Shown here one piece after another: positions 44,171 through 55,735 of a stretch of DNA of 63,305 bases (its first letter is position 1; each line of letters begins with the position of its first letter). The translations under genes were made by a program, and so were the position numbers. This DNA is from Chromera velia (lineage: Eukaryota > Sar > Chromeraceae), in contig JAHBMJ010002527.1 in assembly GCA_018398765.1 (NCBI GenBank), positions 115,171 to 178,475 of the forward strand, given 5' to 3'. The notes below the pieces were generated by a model that saw only the letters and a list, made by a program, of their open reading frames with translations, ran no database searches and had not been told where the DNA came from.

Positions 44171-47100
44171 CTCTGCAGCACAGAGTTCCGAGCAATCTCA
44201 CAGAGGTCCACGGGGTTTAGCTTCCATGTGTGCTGCAGACAGGCAGGTGGGCGGACAGGCAAACAGGCACGCACAGAGACGAGAAGAGAAGCAGTATGTA
44301 GGCAATCGAACCACTTTATCGACTGCATGGCTCACTGCATGCGGCTCCGTGTTTTTTTAAACTAAACCAGATTTCACTCCTTTTGTTCTTCTGCGGAGAC
44401 TGCCTTGAAGTTTTTCTTGCTGGGGAACACAGAGCATCGGAACTGCGTGGAAAAATGTCGCTGCAGGTCCAGTCCCCACATGTTCCCTCATCCATCCATC
44501 CATCCATCCATCCATCCACGTACTACCCGTTTGCTCATTCACGCATGCATCTAGTCATGCATCTGTATGTGATAGGCTCGATCGTCGGCCTCCAACAGCG
44601 GGAAGGAAACAGCCGAGCCCTTGCAAGCTCCTCCGGATCGAGAAGAGTGCGGGGCATCTCTCAGGGGTACCCTGAGAGAGAAAGGTCTCATCTTTGCCAG
44701 ACTATAAGATTGATTCTTGGACGCACGCACGGACCGCAGCGATTGAATACTCCTCCAAGAGGGGTTCGTCTGTGAAGTGGAACATCAGTGGGTCGTCTGT
44801 GCTGAGGGAGACGTTCAGACCGATCTTGAAGTACATGTGGAAAGGGTTCTTTGCTGCATCCGGCATCATGGATGTACGAGGCTTATGCAAGGGGGAGGGA
44901 AGGAGACATTCAGACAAGCGGGCACGCAGGCACACTTTTTCTACGCAGGCTATTCTTTGTGCAGTAAGAGAAAACCCGTACAAAAGGCAGACGCGCAGGT
45001 GCTTTATCTCCTTTTCTCTGTCAGAGACAGGCACATACGCAAACACGTACACGCACAATCCACACCCATGCACCCTCGGACACAAACCCTCACACAAACG
45101 AGCCCACCGATTTCCACAAAAAGGGCGTTGTTCGACAGAGGAGACATCGCCAGACCGATCTGCCTGAGATAGTAGAGGTAGAAGAGCACTGGGGCTTTCT
45201 TCAACTGCAAGAAGAAGAGAAGGGCAATTCAACACAGAATGAAAAAACAGAAAACAGAAGGAGCATTCCAAAGGCACAGAGAACATTACCGGATCTCTCT
45301 TACCCAGTGGCCACTGTAGAGGGTCGAGAGCCAAAAACGTGTGTGCATGTCTTTCAGAAACACACGACGTGATCCAAATTCCGACCTTGCAGATCCGATT
45401 GCCGCAATTCTTGCACGCGCAACCTCTCATATTCTCAACCTACATGACAGCCTGCATACTCTTCTTCCACACTCCCTCACTATCAAAGCACTCACCACAA
45501 TGCCGTGATTGATCCCGTCTGCAACCAGATATGCCGTGGCCAGATGAGAGACGGATCCCGCCTCTCCGCAGTGGGGCCTGAAGGCCAAAGCTCGCATCCC
45601 TCTGGCCACCAGAAATTCGTTCAGGGCCCTGATGTTGCAGTACATGTAGTAGGCCCAATACGAGTAGGGGGGGTTGTGGGGGGAGGTCCACTTGTCAGGT
45701 TCGGGCAGCTCTCCTCCCTCGGATGTGTACTTGGAGGGAATGCTCTCGTCATCCACGGAGTCAAACCCGACCTGCCACACGCACGCACGCACGCACGCAC
45801 GCACGCACACAGATACACACACATACATACACACACACATCACACAGATCATTCACAGGACAATGGAGTTTGAGTATACTATGTGTGCGAGGATCAATAG
45901 GAGAACGAATGTGTCTGCTGTATCCGCTCTATTCGAGACGAGTGCCTAGACTTTTCCCCACCACCAGAAATTTCACAGAGACGAAAACTGAGCCTTGTCT
46001 AGTCGATTTTGCCCTGAAGCTGATGGGGCTCGAGAACCACGGCAAGCCAGAACGATGGGCAGAGACAGAAACAGACACTCAGACAGGCAACACGACCCAA
46101 CCGACCGACGCACCAATTGCTGCAACAGGAGGAAGATGTCCTTGTTCGATGCCGGATCCCTGACGGTTTCAAACAGGGGCCTGCAGTCAGTCGTAAAGGA
46201 AAGGAGGGCATCAAGAGGGAATTGCTCGATGCCTTCTAACAATGAAGAAGCGACTGCAAAGGCAGGTCTATTCGCGAGAAAGGAAGAGAGCAGACTCAAT
46301 GGAAGGCGCAGAAGAACAATATGCGAAAGAAAAAAGTGAATCTCACACACCTATCTGTCTCTGTATGAGTCTGTGCATTGATTCGCCCTTTGTAGCTGCA
46401 CGCATTCGAGCACTCCGTCAGACTCCTTTTGGCGATTTCGTCGTTCCCCCCACATTTCCTGACTCGCTTCCCTTTCCATTTACTTGGACGGTTTTTCCCA
46501 CTCTCTGTCTTTTTGTCCTTTTGTCTTTCTGTCTGACTGTCTCTTATTTTGACCGACTCACTCGAAGATATTCCTCAGCAGATCGCCGAAATTCTCGACG
46601 ATGCCCATCTTCTTGTACACGTGGTAGAGACGGGGGACCTGGATCAGCCAGCGGACCTGAGGAGGAACAGAGAAGAGAGAATTCAAGATGGGGGGAGGGA
46701 TCAAGAGAAACGCACACAGACGCACATGGAGGCATGGAAGGAGAAGGAAAGGGAAAAAGTGAAAAGGGGAACACAGAAAAGAAATGAAAGAAGCAGGAGT
46801 GCAGGAAGGTGAAGGGACGAAAGAAAAAAAACCTTCATGGTAGAAAACAGAAAAGAAGAAAGACGGACCCCGCGAAAAGGCGAAAAACAAACAAAGAGAG
46901 TTCCGGACGAGTACACAAGAGGACAGCTGGTCCCCCCACTTTAATTTTCCCTCCCTCTCACCTGTTTTCTTGCCACTTTGTGTTCATGGAACCAGCCACC
47001 CAGCTTTGCCCACTCGTCTTTTTTCCTTCCGTAAATGGAGACCCTCATTTCCGAGAATTGATATTTTTGATCTTCAAGATCATCCAAGACTTCTTTTGTG

Positions 47101-49003
47101 ATCTCGGCAAGGAATCGGCCTGCAAAGAGACAGACCAAAGGGGAAAAACAGAGTTCACCTCTCAATGTCCAGACAGACACAGTCCCTTCTCTCTCGTGCA
47201 TTTCCTTTTTACGCATTCCTGTGCTCTTCTGTCCCTCTCAACAGCTTTTCTTTTCACCCAATGCATCAAAACACCCCTCCACTTTGACGTTATCTCCTCT
47301 TGTGGAACCCCTCCCCCCCACTTATCCCTTTTGAACGATGCAAACAGCTTACTCCGAAGCTTACCTCACCGGAAAAGCAACTAGGTACAGTCCAGTACAA
47401 AGTCAAAAAAAGAAGTGAGGGATGGTCTCGAGCCCCCCTCCCCCCCCTCCCCCTCACATACACACACATACCCACCCACCCACCGTTAATGTGGTTGTCT
47501 GTCTTCAAGAAGACGTCCCGAAGGAACCTCTGCCCAAATGGATTGTACTTGTTGTTGAACAGATCGAATCTCTGGAAGCAGCTGCCCAGAGCGTGCACGT
47601 TCAAATGGTCAGTCGACGCCTCGTAGGCGTTGAAACCCAAGTCCTCAGCAAAAATGTCCGACAACTTCAGGCTCTTTCCGTCCTTCTCTGCGACAATGGT
47701 CTCGGCCTCGGTCTTGTACTTTTTCCTGCACACAAATGACGCTTTATCTTGGTCCTTGCAAAGTGGGAGTGCTTGGTCCCACCTTGGTTTTCTTCGCGAA
47801 CAAAGATTCAGAACAGTACAGAAAAGACGAAAATCGTTTACTGGACACAATGCCTCCCTCTTCTCTTTCTTGAGAAGATACACAGACGCAGGCGCATCTC
47901 AACTATTGCCGCCTAGCTATTAGAGAATCAGTCGAACGAAAGAAACTGATGGCTCTCGGCGACGTCCTGGGAAAAACACAGAAGCACATTCAATTGCGGA
48001 CACACCCTCTTTTCAGCCATCCTTGATTAACAGATCTCTCTTTCAGCCCGCTGTAATCATGTGAGAAACCCACCACAAACAGATACAAAAACCAGAACCG
48101 ACCTGATGAATCGCAGCAAGTGCTTTTGGTGCATACAAGCTGCACGCAAAGGAGAGACAGCGCGAGTATCAGAGTTGTGTGAGAAAAGAGAAGGTGTTTG
48201 AAGAATCGTTTACCCACAAGAGACGTTAAGGTCCCGTAGCCCGACACACACACCATGCTACTGTGAGCATATTTTTTTTCCTTTTTGTGTGTGCTCCGCC
48301 CTCTTCTTTATTTGAAAACATACAGACAGGCAAAAACAAAAACGAGATTTCCCAGAAAGCACAACACACTAAAAGAAAAACCCGCCCAGGAGCACCGCAA
48401 AATAAGAGAAGACAAGGAGATCGAGAGAGATGCCAGGAATCGAAAATTGAGGGGAAGAAAAACGAACCTGAGTGATGAATATGGGTGTCGACCTTTCTCA
48501 CGTTGTAGAAGTCTCTGTGGTGGGTCGCCTTGGCTTCCTGCAAGCAGGCAACGCAGGCAGACAGGCCAGTACGGCGCCAAGGGTGTTGAAAGAGGGATTG
48601 ACCGACATGCATCAATAACATCTTTCTTTTTCTGAAGACCAGCAGGGAGGGTAGAAAAAAATTAAGCCTCGCTCGCTTACTGAGACAGACGAAAAGGCAC
48701 AGGCAGGCCGGAAGGGAAAAATAAGCGACAAGCCCACAGACAGACTATATGGTTTATTTCCCTGCTCTTCTGCAGACAGACTATATCTTCTTTTCTTCGC
48801 TTCACTTTTTCTGAAGCGCTTCCTTTCTTCAGACAGACAGGCAGGCAGACAGAGAGACAGACAGACAAACAGACAGACAGACAAAGAGATTTATGGAAAA
48901 AAACAGCAGACACACCACCAGAGACACCACCTGGCCTTTCTCTTTTCTTTCCTCGCTCAGTCTTGAGTCTAGACGGACACAGACACAGACACAGAGATAC
49001 ACA

Positions 49004-49046
<43 letters not shown>

Positions 49047-49369
49047 TGCAGACGTACATACAGACCGACCGACAAGAGGCCAAGGCGCGGAGCGACCATA
49101 CGTACAGACATTAAAGCGCTGCACACATCAAATAAAGGACCTCAATACCTCACAAAAGCACCGACCTCCATCTCCTGTGCCATGTTGAACATCATGTGCA
49201 TCTCGAATTTGGACTCCAGATACCTCACCCGCTTGTATGCGAAGGTCCGCAACACTGCAACAAAGACATGCGTCATGCGTTTGATCTCGTCTCGCTCTCT
49301 GCATGTCTGCTTTGTCTCATGTGTTGTTCTTGGCTTCTAAAGCACAGACGAATCATCTGCTGCCACTCT

Positions 49370-49410
<41 letters not shown>

Positions 49411-49449
49411 GCCTCTCTCTCTCTCCCTCTCTCTCTCTCTCTGTCTCTC

Positions 49450-49480
<31 letters not shown>

Positions 49481-51265
49481 GTGTGAGCGATCAACGATCG
49501 ACCCTATTTTAATCACTTCTTCAAAGTAATCTCTATTTGGTCGTTTGTTTGTGTCTTCGTTCGTCTGTTTATTCTTTCTTCTTTTTCTGAGACTGACCTA
49601 TGACCCCCACTTGCTTGCGAAACAGTCACCCTCAGTTTACATTCTTCCTTCACACTTCTGGGATATGACTGGGGAACTCCTCGATTTGACCACACACGCA
49701 TGCCAGCACACAGACGGATGCTACGCAGAACCTGCCGACCACACATACGCGTATGCGCCCCCCCACACACACAAAACCAACCAACCAACCCACCCCCCCA
49801 CCTACTCACCAGGGTTCTGCACTGCCTCTGTGATGACCTTCATGCATTTACTTTCTGTATGAAAGAATTCTGTATGAAAGTAAATGCACACACCCACCTA
49901 CCCACCAGGGTTCTGCACTGCCTCCATGATGACCTTCAGGTCATGGAGGAACTGCATGACTGTCGGAACGGGGCGCCGCGCGTAGAGGAGGGGTTTGCCT
50001 CTGTAGGAGACTCTGCTGTAGTCGCCTGCAGAGGCGGAGGCTGCGGCAGCGGGAAGTTCCAACCCCGGAAACTCGGCTCCTAACGGCGTGCCTGTCCCTG
50101 CCGTCTCTGGCGTCTTGGGTGAGTCGGGACCTCGTGGACCGTTGGCGTGGCCGGCGGGAACGGGGGGTTGCCAGTAGACGTGGAACTGGCCGTGCTCGTA
50201 GAGGATCTCGGCGTCGCATGCGGGGGGGAGGGGGGCACAGAAAGGCTCGTAGAGAGGCTCGTTGGAACCCTGCAGGCAGGCAGGTAGGCAGGCAGGATAA
50301 GAGCCATCCGTCAGAGAAATCGGTCAATTTGTCAACAATTCACTGTGAATTAGCAAATCGACGACAGAGCCCATTCCGTCGCCCTCGCGTCTCACTAGCT
50401 GCAGGCTGTGTCAAACACCACATGTATGTATTTTCCTCTGAGGAGACCTTCTGCTTCTTCAAAACTGATCTCCAAACTTATGCCCCGAAAAAGAAAAAAA
50501 CTCCTCCCACCTGTCCTGCCCAGGACTAGTCTCGGAGGAGGCTTCACAGCACAAAAACAAATCTAACCATCCAGAGTCCTTCCAATTGCGCCTGCCTATC
50601 AAAATTTGAGCGCTGTATTTGTATGTCTTCTAACCGAACCAAAAACGCCCCTCCCCCACCTGTCCTGGTTTGACTAGTCTCGGAGGAGGCTTCACCGTGG
50701 GGGCGTCAAAATCGGGCCATTGGATGATCCATTGGTTCCTCAACTCGCAGAGCTTCAGAATCGCCTGCAAAGATTTATTTTCATACATAAAAAAAAAAAA
50801 TGATCCATTGGTTCCTCAGAAAGCTTTGGTACAGCTCCTAGGGCAGCGACAGCATCGGATTTTGGTAGCTGATCCCTCACAGCCGCGTTGCGCGAAGTCT
50901 CTTCCACACGACAGACTCGTCAATTCGGAAACGAGCGAGAGGACCGCAGTCAAGCCGACAGGAGGAAAGTGGACCCACAAGCGTGGAAGCGGAGAGACCA
51001 CCAGAAAAGATCGCCTGACTTCGCTTCAGTGACTTTGTACAACTGCAATTAATGTTTTGTTTGCTCTATATTATGAGATGATGAGTCATCTGCCGCTTGA
51101 CATTTAGAACCCTCATCCCAAAAGCGAAGCAGCGTACTATGTGAAGTGAAATGCAGCAACTTGCTGACCTTGGCTGCTTGGCTGTTTTCACTGTAGCTCG
51201 ACTCCTGCACGGCAAATTGCGCCCCCACTCTGATCTTCGTATACCTCTGTTGCGGTCTCTCCTCG
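44171..51265 (-). CDS. AMP deaminase (AMP to IMP), multi-exon
   Basis: Hydrolytic deamination of AMP to IMP and ammonia in the cytosolic purine nucleotide cycle. Exons: 51265(approx.)-51169, 50764-50660, 50269-49906, 49254-49166, 48537-48468, 48139-48103, 47725-47484, 47119-46962, 46656-46562, 46180-46114, 45771-45496, 45204-45108, 44853-44735, 44232-44171. Every junction listed is GT-AG and phase-consistent. Family blocks in order are [20 protein letters not shown] (zinc His pair), [89 protein letters not shown] (zinc His and catalytic Glu), [27 protein letters not shown] (catalytic Asp) and [12 protein letters not shown] 37-nt micro-exon (48139-48103) encodes [11 protein letters not shown]. 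The N-terminus upstream of 51265 and the C-terminus are unresolved. Start codon not identified. Confidence 0.92.
45772..45806. repeat. (CGCA)n tract forming the acceptor region of an AMP deaminase intron
   Basis: In the gene's direction this is (TGCG)n ending in GTGTGGCAG in front of the exon that starts at 45771 (VGFDSVDDE). Confidence 0.6.
49806..49842 (-). repeat. Copy of the end of the AMP deaminase exon 49906-50269
   Basis: CACCAGGGTTCTGCACTGCC occurs at 49807-49826 and at 49904-49923. The match continues with small changes through GATGACCTTCA, and upstream through ACCTAC. It includes the donor: GTGAGTAGG here and GTGGGTAGG at the exon itself. This second copy lies downstream in the intron, beyond the palindromic element, and could serve as an alternative donor or cryptic exon. 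Confidence 0.75.
49843..49888 (-). mobile_element. 46-bp palindromic element in an AMP deaminase intron
   Basis: The arms TGCATTTACTTTC (49843-49855) and GAAAGTAAATGCA (49876-49888) are exact reverse complements. In the sense direction of the host gene it begins TGCATTTACTTTCATACAGA and shares its first 22 bases with the element at 62677-62717, in an unrelated gene. It sits between two copies of an exon edge. It contains ATACAG, a possible 3' splice site. No coding capacity. Confidence 0.7.
50524..50547 (-). repeat. Intronic copy of the end of AMP deaminase exon 50660-50764
   Basis: GACTAGTCTCGGAGGAGGCT plus TCAC is identical at 50524-50547 and inside the exon at 50672-50695. The similarity extends through the donor (CCCACCTGTCCTG at 50507-50519; CCCCACCTGTCCTG at 50654-50667). 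The copy lies about 150 bp further along the intron in the gene's direction. Confidence 0.8.
50801..50818 (-). repeat. Intronic copy of an 18-bp internal segment of AMP deaminase exon 50660-50764
   Basis: TGATCCATTGGTTCCTCA is identical at 50725-50742 (exon) and 50801-50818 (preceding intron), next to an A12 run and TTTTCATACAT, which resembles the inner part of the palindromic element. Confidence 0.7.
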
Positions 51266-52966
51266 GATGCGGCGCTCTGGTTTCTTGAGGGACCCTTTGG
51301 AAGGGGGGGGGCGATCTCGTTGGCCTCTGCTCTCAGAAAGANGGGGGAGCGAAAAGGGTCTGTGGGGAAAGGGCAGGGGACCGGAAGGAGAACAGAGAAC
51401 GAAGAACCTCAAACAAGGAGGAAAGCTTGTGAAGAACAGACAGAGTGTTAACAGAATGCACCGGAATCTCTCGTGAAGGCATGGGATAGAACAGAGTGGG
51501 GCGCACGAGAGACAGAGGGGGGGCGGCAGAGAGAAAGAAAATGGGAAGAGTTACGAAAAAAGATCTTGGGGAGCTTTCCCCTCGACTGTCTGACTGACTG
51601 ACCCGATTCCGGATTGACCATCTGCACCCAAACAGAAAAGAGGAACAGGAAAGGGCGAAAGGAAATCAATTCTTTTCAGCATGGTTGTCTGTTTGCGGAT
51701 ACATCAACCAACACCTGAATCTTTTCCTTTGTCCTAGGAGACCTGAACCTGACGATCATCCCTGCTTCTTCTTTTCCGCATGTATAGCTCTTTCTAATCC
51801 CGTCTCTTCCTTACTCAGCTCTTTTCTTATGCACCACCTCTTCCCACCATCCAGCCTGAAGGTTTCAGCACATCACCCAACCTCCGCCCCCCCCCGACAA
51901 CTTCCTATTCCCTGTGTCCCTCATATCCCTTCCTAGTTCGCGGCCGCTTGTCCTTCTCTGTCCTTCCTTTCAGGGCAGCTGAGCTGAGCATTTGCCCAAG
52001 TACTGACCGCCTTGTGGAGTTCGTTCCATGAGACCACATGGTGTGGAGGTGAGACCGTCTCTGTATGGACGATCGGAGGGTCCTCCTGCTGTATCGGTAG
52101 TGAGGTCATTTTCCCTGTCTCTCCCTAGCTGTCTCTCTCTTCGAGACTGAAAGAATGCAGCGGAAACCAAACACGACAGTCACACACGTGGGAGCTTAAT
52201 GGGTCTACTGGTGCCACCCAGAGAGTCCGAGCACGTTGCTGAACGTTCACAACAGACTGTAGAGACGCGATCTAAAGCTATACCTGGTTGAATCGATCAG
52301 ACTGCACCAGACTGATCGAAGCTTCGAACCTTTGGTCAACTCTCCAGCTCACGATCGACACAGGAGAGCTCCACCATCAAGCAGTCAGAATGTAGAAGGC
52401 TGGGTACGTTGATGAAGCGACCACCTGAACGGAACACAAGAAGTCGAACAGCAAAGAGCACAGCCAGAATCGACTACCCGATTCTCTGACCTGCTATAAT
52501 CTGACGCTTTCCGGGGCCATGAGCCATTCCGCGATAAAATCCGCCCGCGCAACATCGCGTGCGCACATCGTGCGCACTGCATGAACAACACTTCAGATTG
52601 AAACTTGAATCCGCATGATTGAATCGCAGATTCGCAGCCAGATTCGGTGACTCAGTGTGTGTTCAACCGTGTCAACTGAACTTCGCGAGAGCGCAACTGT
52701 AGACCACTGTCGTTGAGCAAACTTCAGAAAATTGCGAGCAAAACGAAGTTCGATCAACTCCTTTAGGAGACGGACAAGGACTGAATGGAGCAACGTGTTA
52801 GGAAACCGTGCATGACTCGCGCGCATGTAGACGGGGGCTCCTCGTGAGACACTGAGAAAGGAGGTCAATCGGATTCCTCAGATATCGAGTGCCTGGTGTA
52901 AAACCGTTGTTGGGTGAAAGCTTTGTCGACAGAAAGACCTTCTTGGATCGACTGACGACTGATATC
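51266..52966. other. AMP deaminase 5' region and divergent spacer toward the CDGSH gene
   Basis: On the minus strand, 52170-52008 could be a coding exon (RRERQLGRDRENDLTTDTAG and GGPSDRPYRDGLTSTPCGLM) with a donor GTCAGT at 52007, but its phase does not join the exon at 51265, so further exons or an error must be assumed. A CGCG-rich island lies at 52528-52583 and ends in TGCATG (52578-52583), about midway between that candidate exon and the CDGSH start. A single N is at 51342 in a G-rich run. Confidence 0.4.
52528..52583. promoter_or_regulatory. CGCG-rich midpoint island with TGCATG
   Basis: CCGCGATAAAATCCGCCCGC followed by GCAACATCGCGTGCGCACAT and GTGCGCACTGCATG. CGCG words and a TGCATG in a short interval between diverging genes match the islands at 21585-21646 and 57994-58061. 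Confidence 0.45.
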
Positions 52967-53338
52967 ATGTCGGTTCTTGATATTGAAGATGCAGACAAGG
53001 TGGTATGCGCTGCTCGCAGCTCGACTGGCGTCGAGGTAGAGGCAGGGAAGAATTATGCCTGGTGCACCTGCGGACGGTCAAAAAATCAGCCATTCTGCGA
53101 CGGAAGCCATAGAGGGACCTCCTTCACTCCCCTCCGCCTCACCTTTCCTGAATCCAAAAAAGTTTTTCTCTGCAGATGCAAAGCCACCAAGAACCCGCCC
53201 TATTGTGACGGGACTCACCGCTCTCTCCCTCCCGAGATCGTGGAGGGCTCACTGTACAAACTTCCCCTCGAGGTCGATGCAAACAAAAACAACGGAAGCG
53301 AGGGCGACTCCTCCCTCTTGAGCAAGTCCCGATTGTGA
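52967..53338 (+). CDS. Double-CDGSH iron-sulfur domain protein (CISD3/MiNT-like)
   Basis: ATG 52967 gives 123 residues in one exon; the frame stays open about 110 bases further upstream, with only a GTG at 52889. Two CDGSH signatures are complete: CTCGRSKNQPFCDGSHRG and CRCKATKNPPYCDGTHRS, each C-x-C-x(8)-P-x-C-D-G-x-H. In this family each motif binds one 2Fe-2S cluster through three Cys and one His. Two motifs in one soluble chain without a membrane anchor is the mitochondrial-matrix CISD3 (MiNT) type. The upstream open segment (VPGVKPLLGESFVDRKTFLD) could be part of a targeting sequence if an unseen start is used. The C-terminus is Asn/Ser-rich. Divergent from AMP deaminase. Confidence 0.9.
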   Translation: MSVLDIEDADKVVCAARSSTGVEVEAGKNYAWCTCGRSKNQPFCDGSHRGTSFTPLRLTFPESKKVFLCRCKATKNPPYCDGTHRSLPPEIVEGSLYKLPLEVDANKNNGSEGDSSLLSKSRL

Positions 53339-54890
53339 TCGAGTCTGACAGCCTACGCGTCATCAGAAGGAATCCTTCCTGAAGAGCGTCCACCGACCCG
53401 TACTCGACACACACCAGACCCTTGTCCATTTCTAGAGCACCTAAGAGAGCGACCCGCACCGGACCCTTGTCCATTTTCTACAGCGCCTCAGAAAGCGAGA
53501 AACCCTTCGATGTCTTTGCTACGCTCTTTGACATATGCACTCATGTCTTCTTGATTTATTATTTTTTCTCTTCATTGATCTTCTATTCTTCTATTTTATT
53601 CTTTGAATTTCTTTCCTTCCTTCTGGCTAGCTCGCCTATACCTACTAGTAGTTAAACCGTGTACTAGACCTCTTTCGTTTTTGAGTCATCATGCACTGCC
53701 ATTCATTTTCATATGCATTGATTCGTCAGAGGGTGGGCGGGGCCAAGGCATCATCTAGTAGCATGCTAGCTACTAGGCTAGCTAGTAGACTGCATGACTT
53801 CACTATAGCAAGTTCCGACGGGTTTGTTTAGTGATTGCTTTATGACACTCATTTTTTTTTTTCTTTTTCAATTATTTTTATTGAAAATAATATTTTAATT
53901 CTTGTTTTTGAATGGGAAACCTTAACGGTGCACTTTGATCGAAAAAAAAAAATCAAATAAACAATTAAGTGATTTCAATTAAGTTTTTTTTCAATTTTTC
54001 CCCTAAAATTTTATATGCATATAACGTACTACTAAGCGTACCCTTTACTAGATGGTACTAGATGGATATTGTTAAAAAATTAAAAAAAGATTCTTTAAAT
54101 AGTTGGTTTAAGTAAGTGATATGACTGATTAGTAACTCAGTAATGCTATTCACTGACTGAAATCATATACGAGAAATTGTTTTAATCAGAAATTAAAAAC
54201 GTTGGTTTTTATGATGATGATGATTGAGGGTTAAATACTAAATCCAGCGATGCCAGACCCCAAGCCACTAACAAGGCTTTGAGGACAACCCCATTTCATG
54301 CAAAACGCTCACTCAACCTAGTTTCCATGGGGCATTTGAAGGCTTGCAAGACTAGGTGGCCCCTTCGCTTTATACAACAGTTTTTACACTGACATATACT
54401 AGGGCATATAGTTCTGACATATGATGAGTTTCAAACAAATAGGGGCACAATTGAATTAGGTATGATTAGGCAGAAACGATGTTTCACTTTCACCAATCGA
54501 AGAAAACGCCAGTAACCGGACTCTTCACTGGCATCATCAGTTGATCTTCTGCTTTGTTTTTCTTCTGTGTGCGTGGAAAAGGACAAACAGACTCAAGCAA
54601 ACAATGTTTCCACAAGATCCTCTGGTGCAACTTTGAACAAACCCATCCACTGCCAGTCAGCCATGTATCCAACTCTTTACTGGCATCTCTGCGACTCATG
54701 CCCCACTTCTTGCCTGCCCCCCTTCCTTCTTTGTTGTTTGCCAGTATGTGCGTGTGTGTGCTTGAACTCCCATTTCCTTACTTGACCACTTATTGCCCCT
54801 TTCCCGCCCTTCCCCTAAATCTTTTTTCTGTTCTTTCAATTCCACAACTCTTTGCCGCTCTCCTTCTGGTACATCTTTTCTTGGAGCAAG
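53339..54890. other. AT-rich tail-to-tail spacer
   Basis: From about 53650 the sequence is AT-rich with A/T runs (53850-53960) and CTAG words. The last 400 bases before 54890 are likely the 3' UTR of the transporter gene. The 169-codon frame at 54554-55063 is antisense to that gene and is not supported. Confidence 0.5.
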
Positions 54891-55475
54891 CTAAATTCTC
54901 TGATAGGGCCCCCCATCTCGAGAAGCCTTCCGATCTGCATCGGACAAAAGCCCCTCTTCCAGTGTTCCCACCTTGGAGGACTTCTTTGAATGGGCCTCTG
55001 TCTGTTTGTCACCCGGTCCGTCCTCCTCAATACCGATGGAGGTCCAGATCGTTTTTCCAGTAACGGGATCCACCTCATCGTGGAATGAATCCACTCCCGC
55101 AGGCATAGAGTGCGATGCTCTTTTGCCGTCTCCACCTGAAGGTTCTGTGCGGAGTTGCACGGGGCTCGGGGTGGGTTCCTCGGCCTTGATGCACGGCCAG
55201 TTTTTGAGGGAGTAGAAATAGGTGGCAGCCATGACGAGGAACGTACCAACCCAAAACTTCCAAGAGGACAGGTCAATCTTGAAAGCAGGCGCAGCGGCGA
55301 AAGTGAAGATGAGGAAGGACAGGATCAAGGTAAAGATAATGCCCATGCTGTGAGCGAATCCCTTCAGAATATTGTCTGCGTATTTCATACACAGACCCGA
55401 AACAATTCCGTTCAGACCCAGGGCCACAGCAACCATGGGGGTCCAAAAATTCCATCCGTGCCAAATGTTCCATCC

Positions 55476-55519
<44 letters not shown>

Positions 55520-55554
55520 TACACACACACACACACACAGAGAGAGAAAGGGAG

Positions 55555-55592
<38 letters not shown>

Positions 55593-55594
55593 AA

Positions 55595-55639
<45 letters not shown>

Positions 55640-55691
55640 GCACATACACACATACACACGCACACGCACACAAATAGAGAGAGAAAGGGAG

Positions 55692-55735
<44 letters not shown>

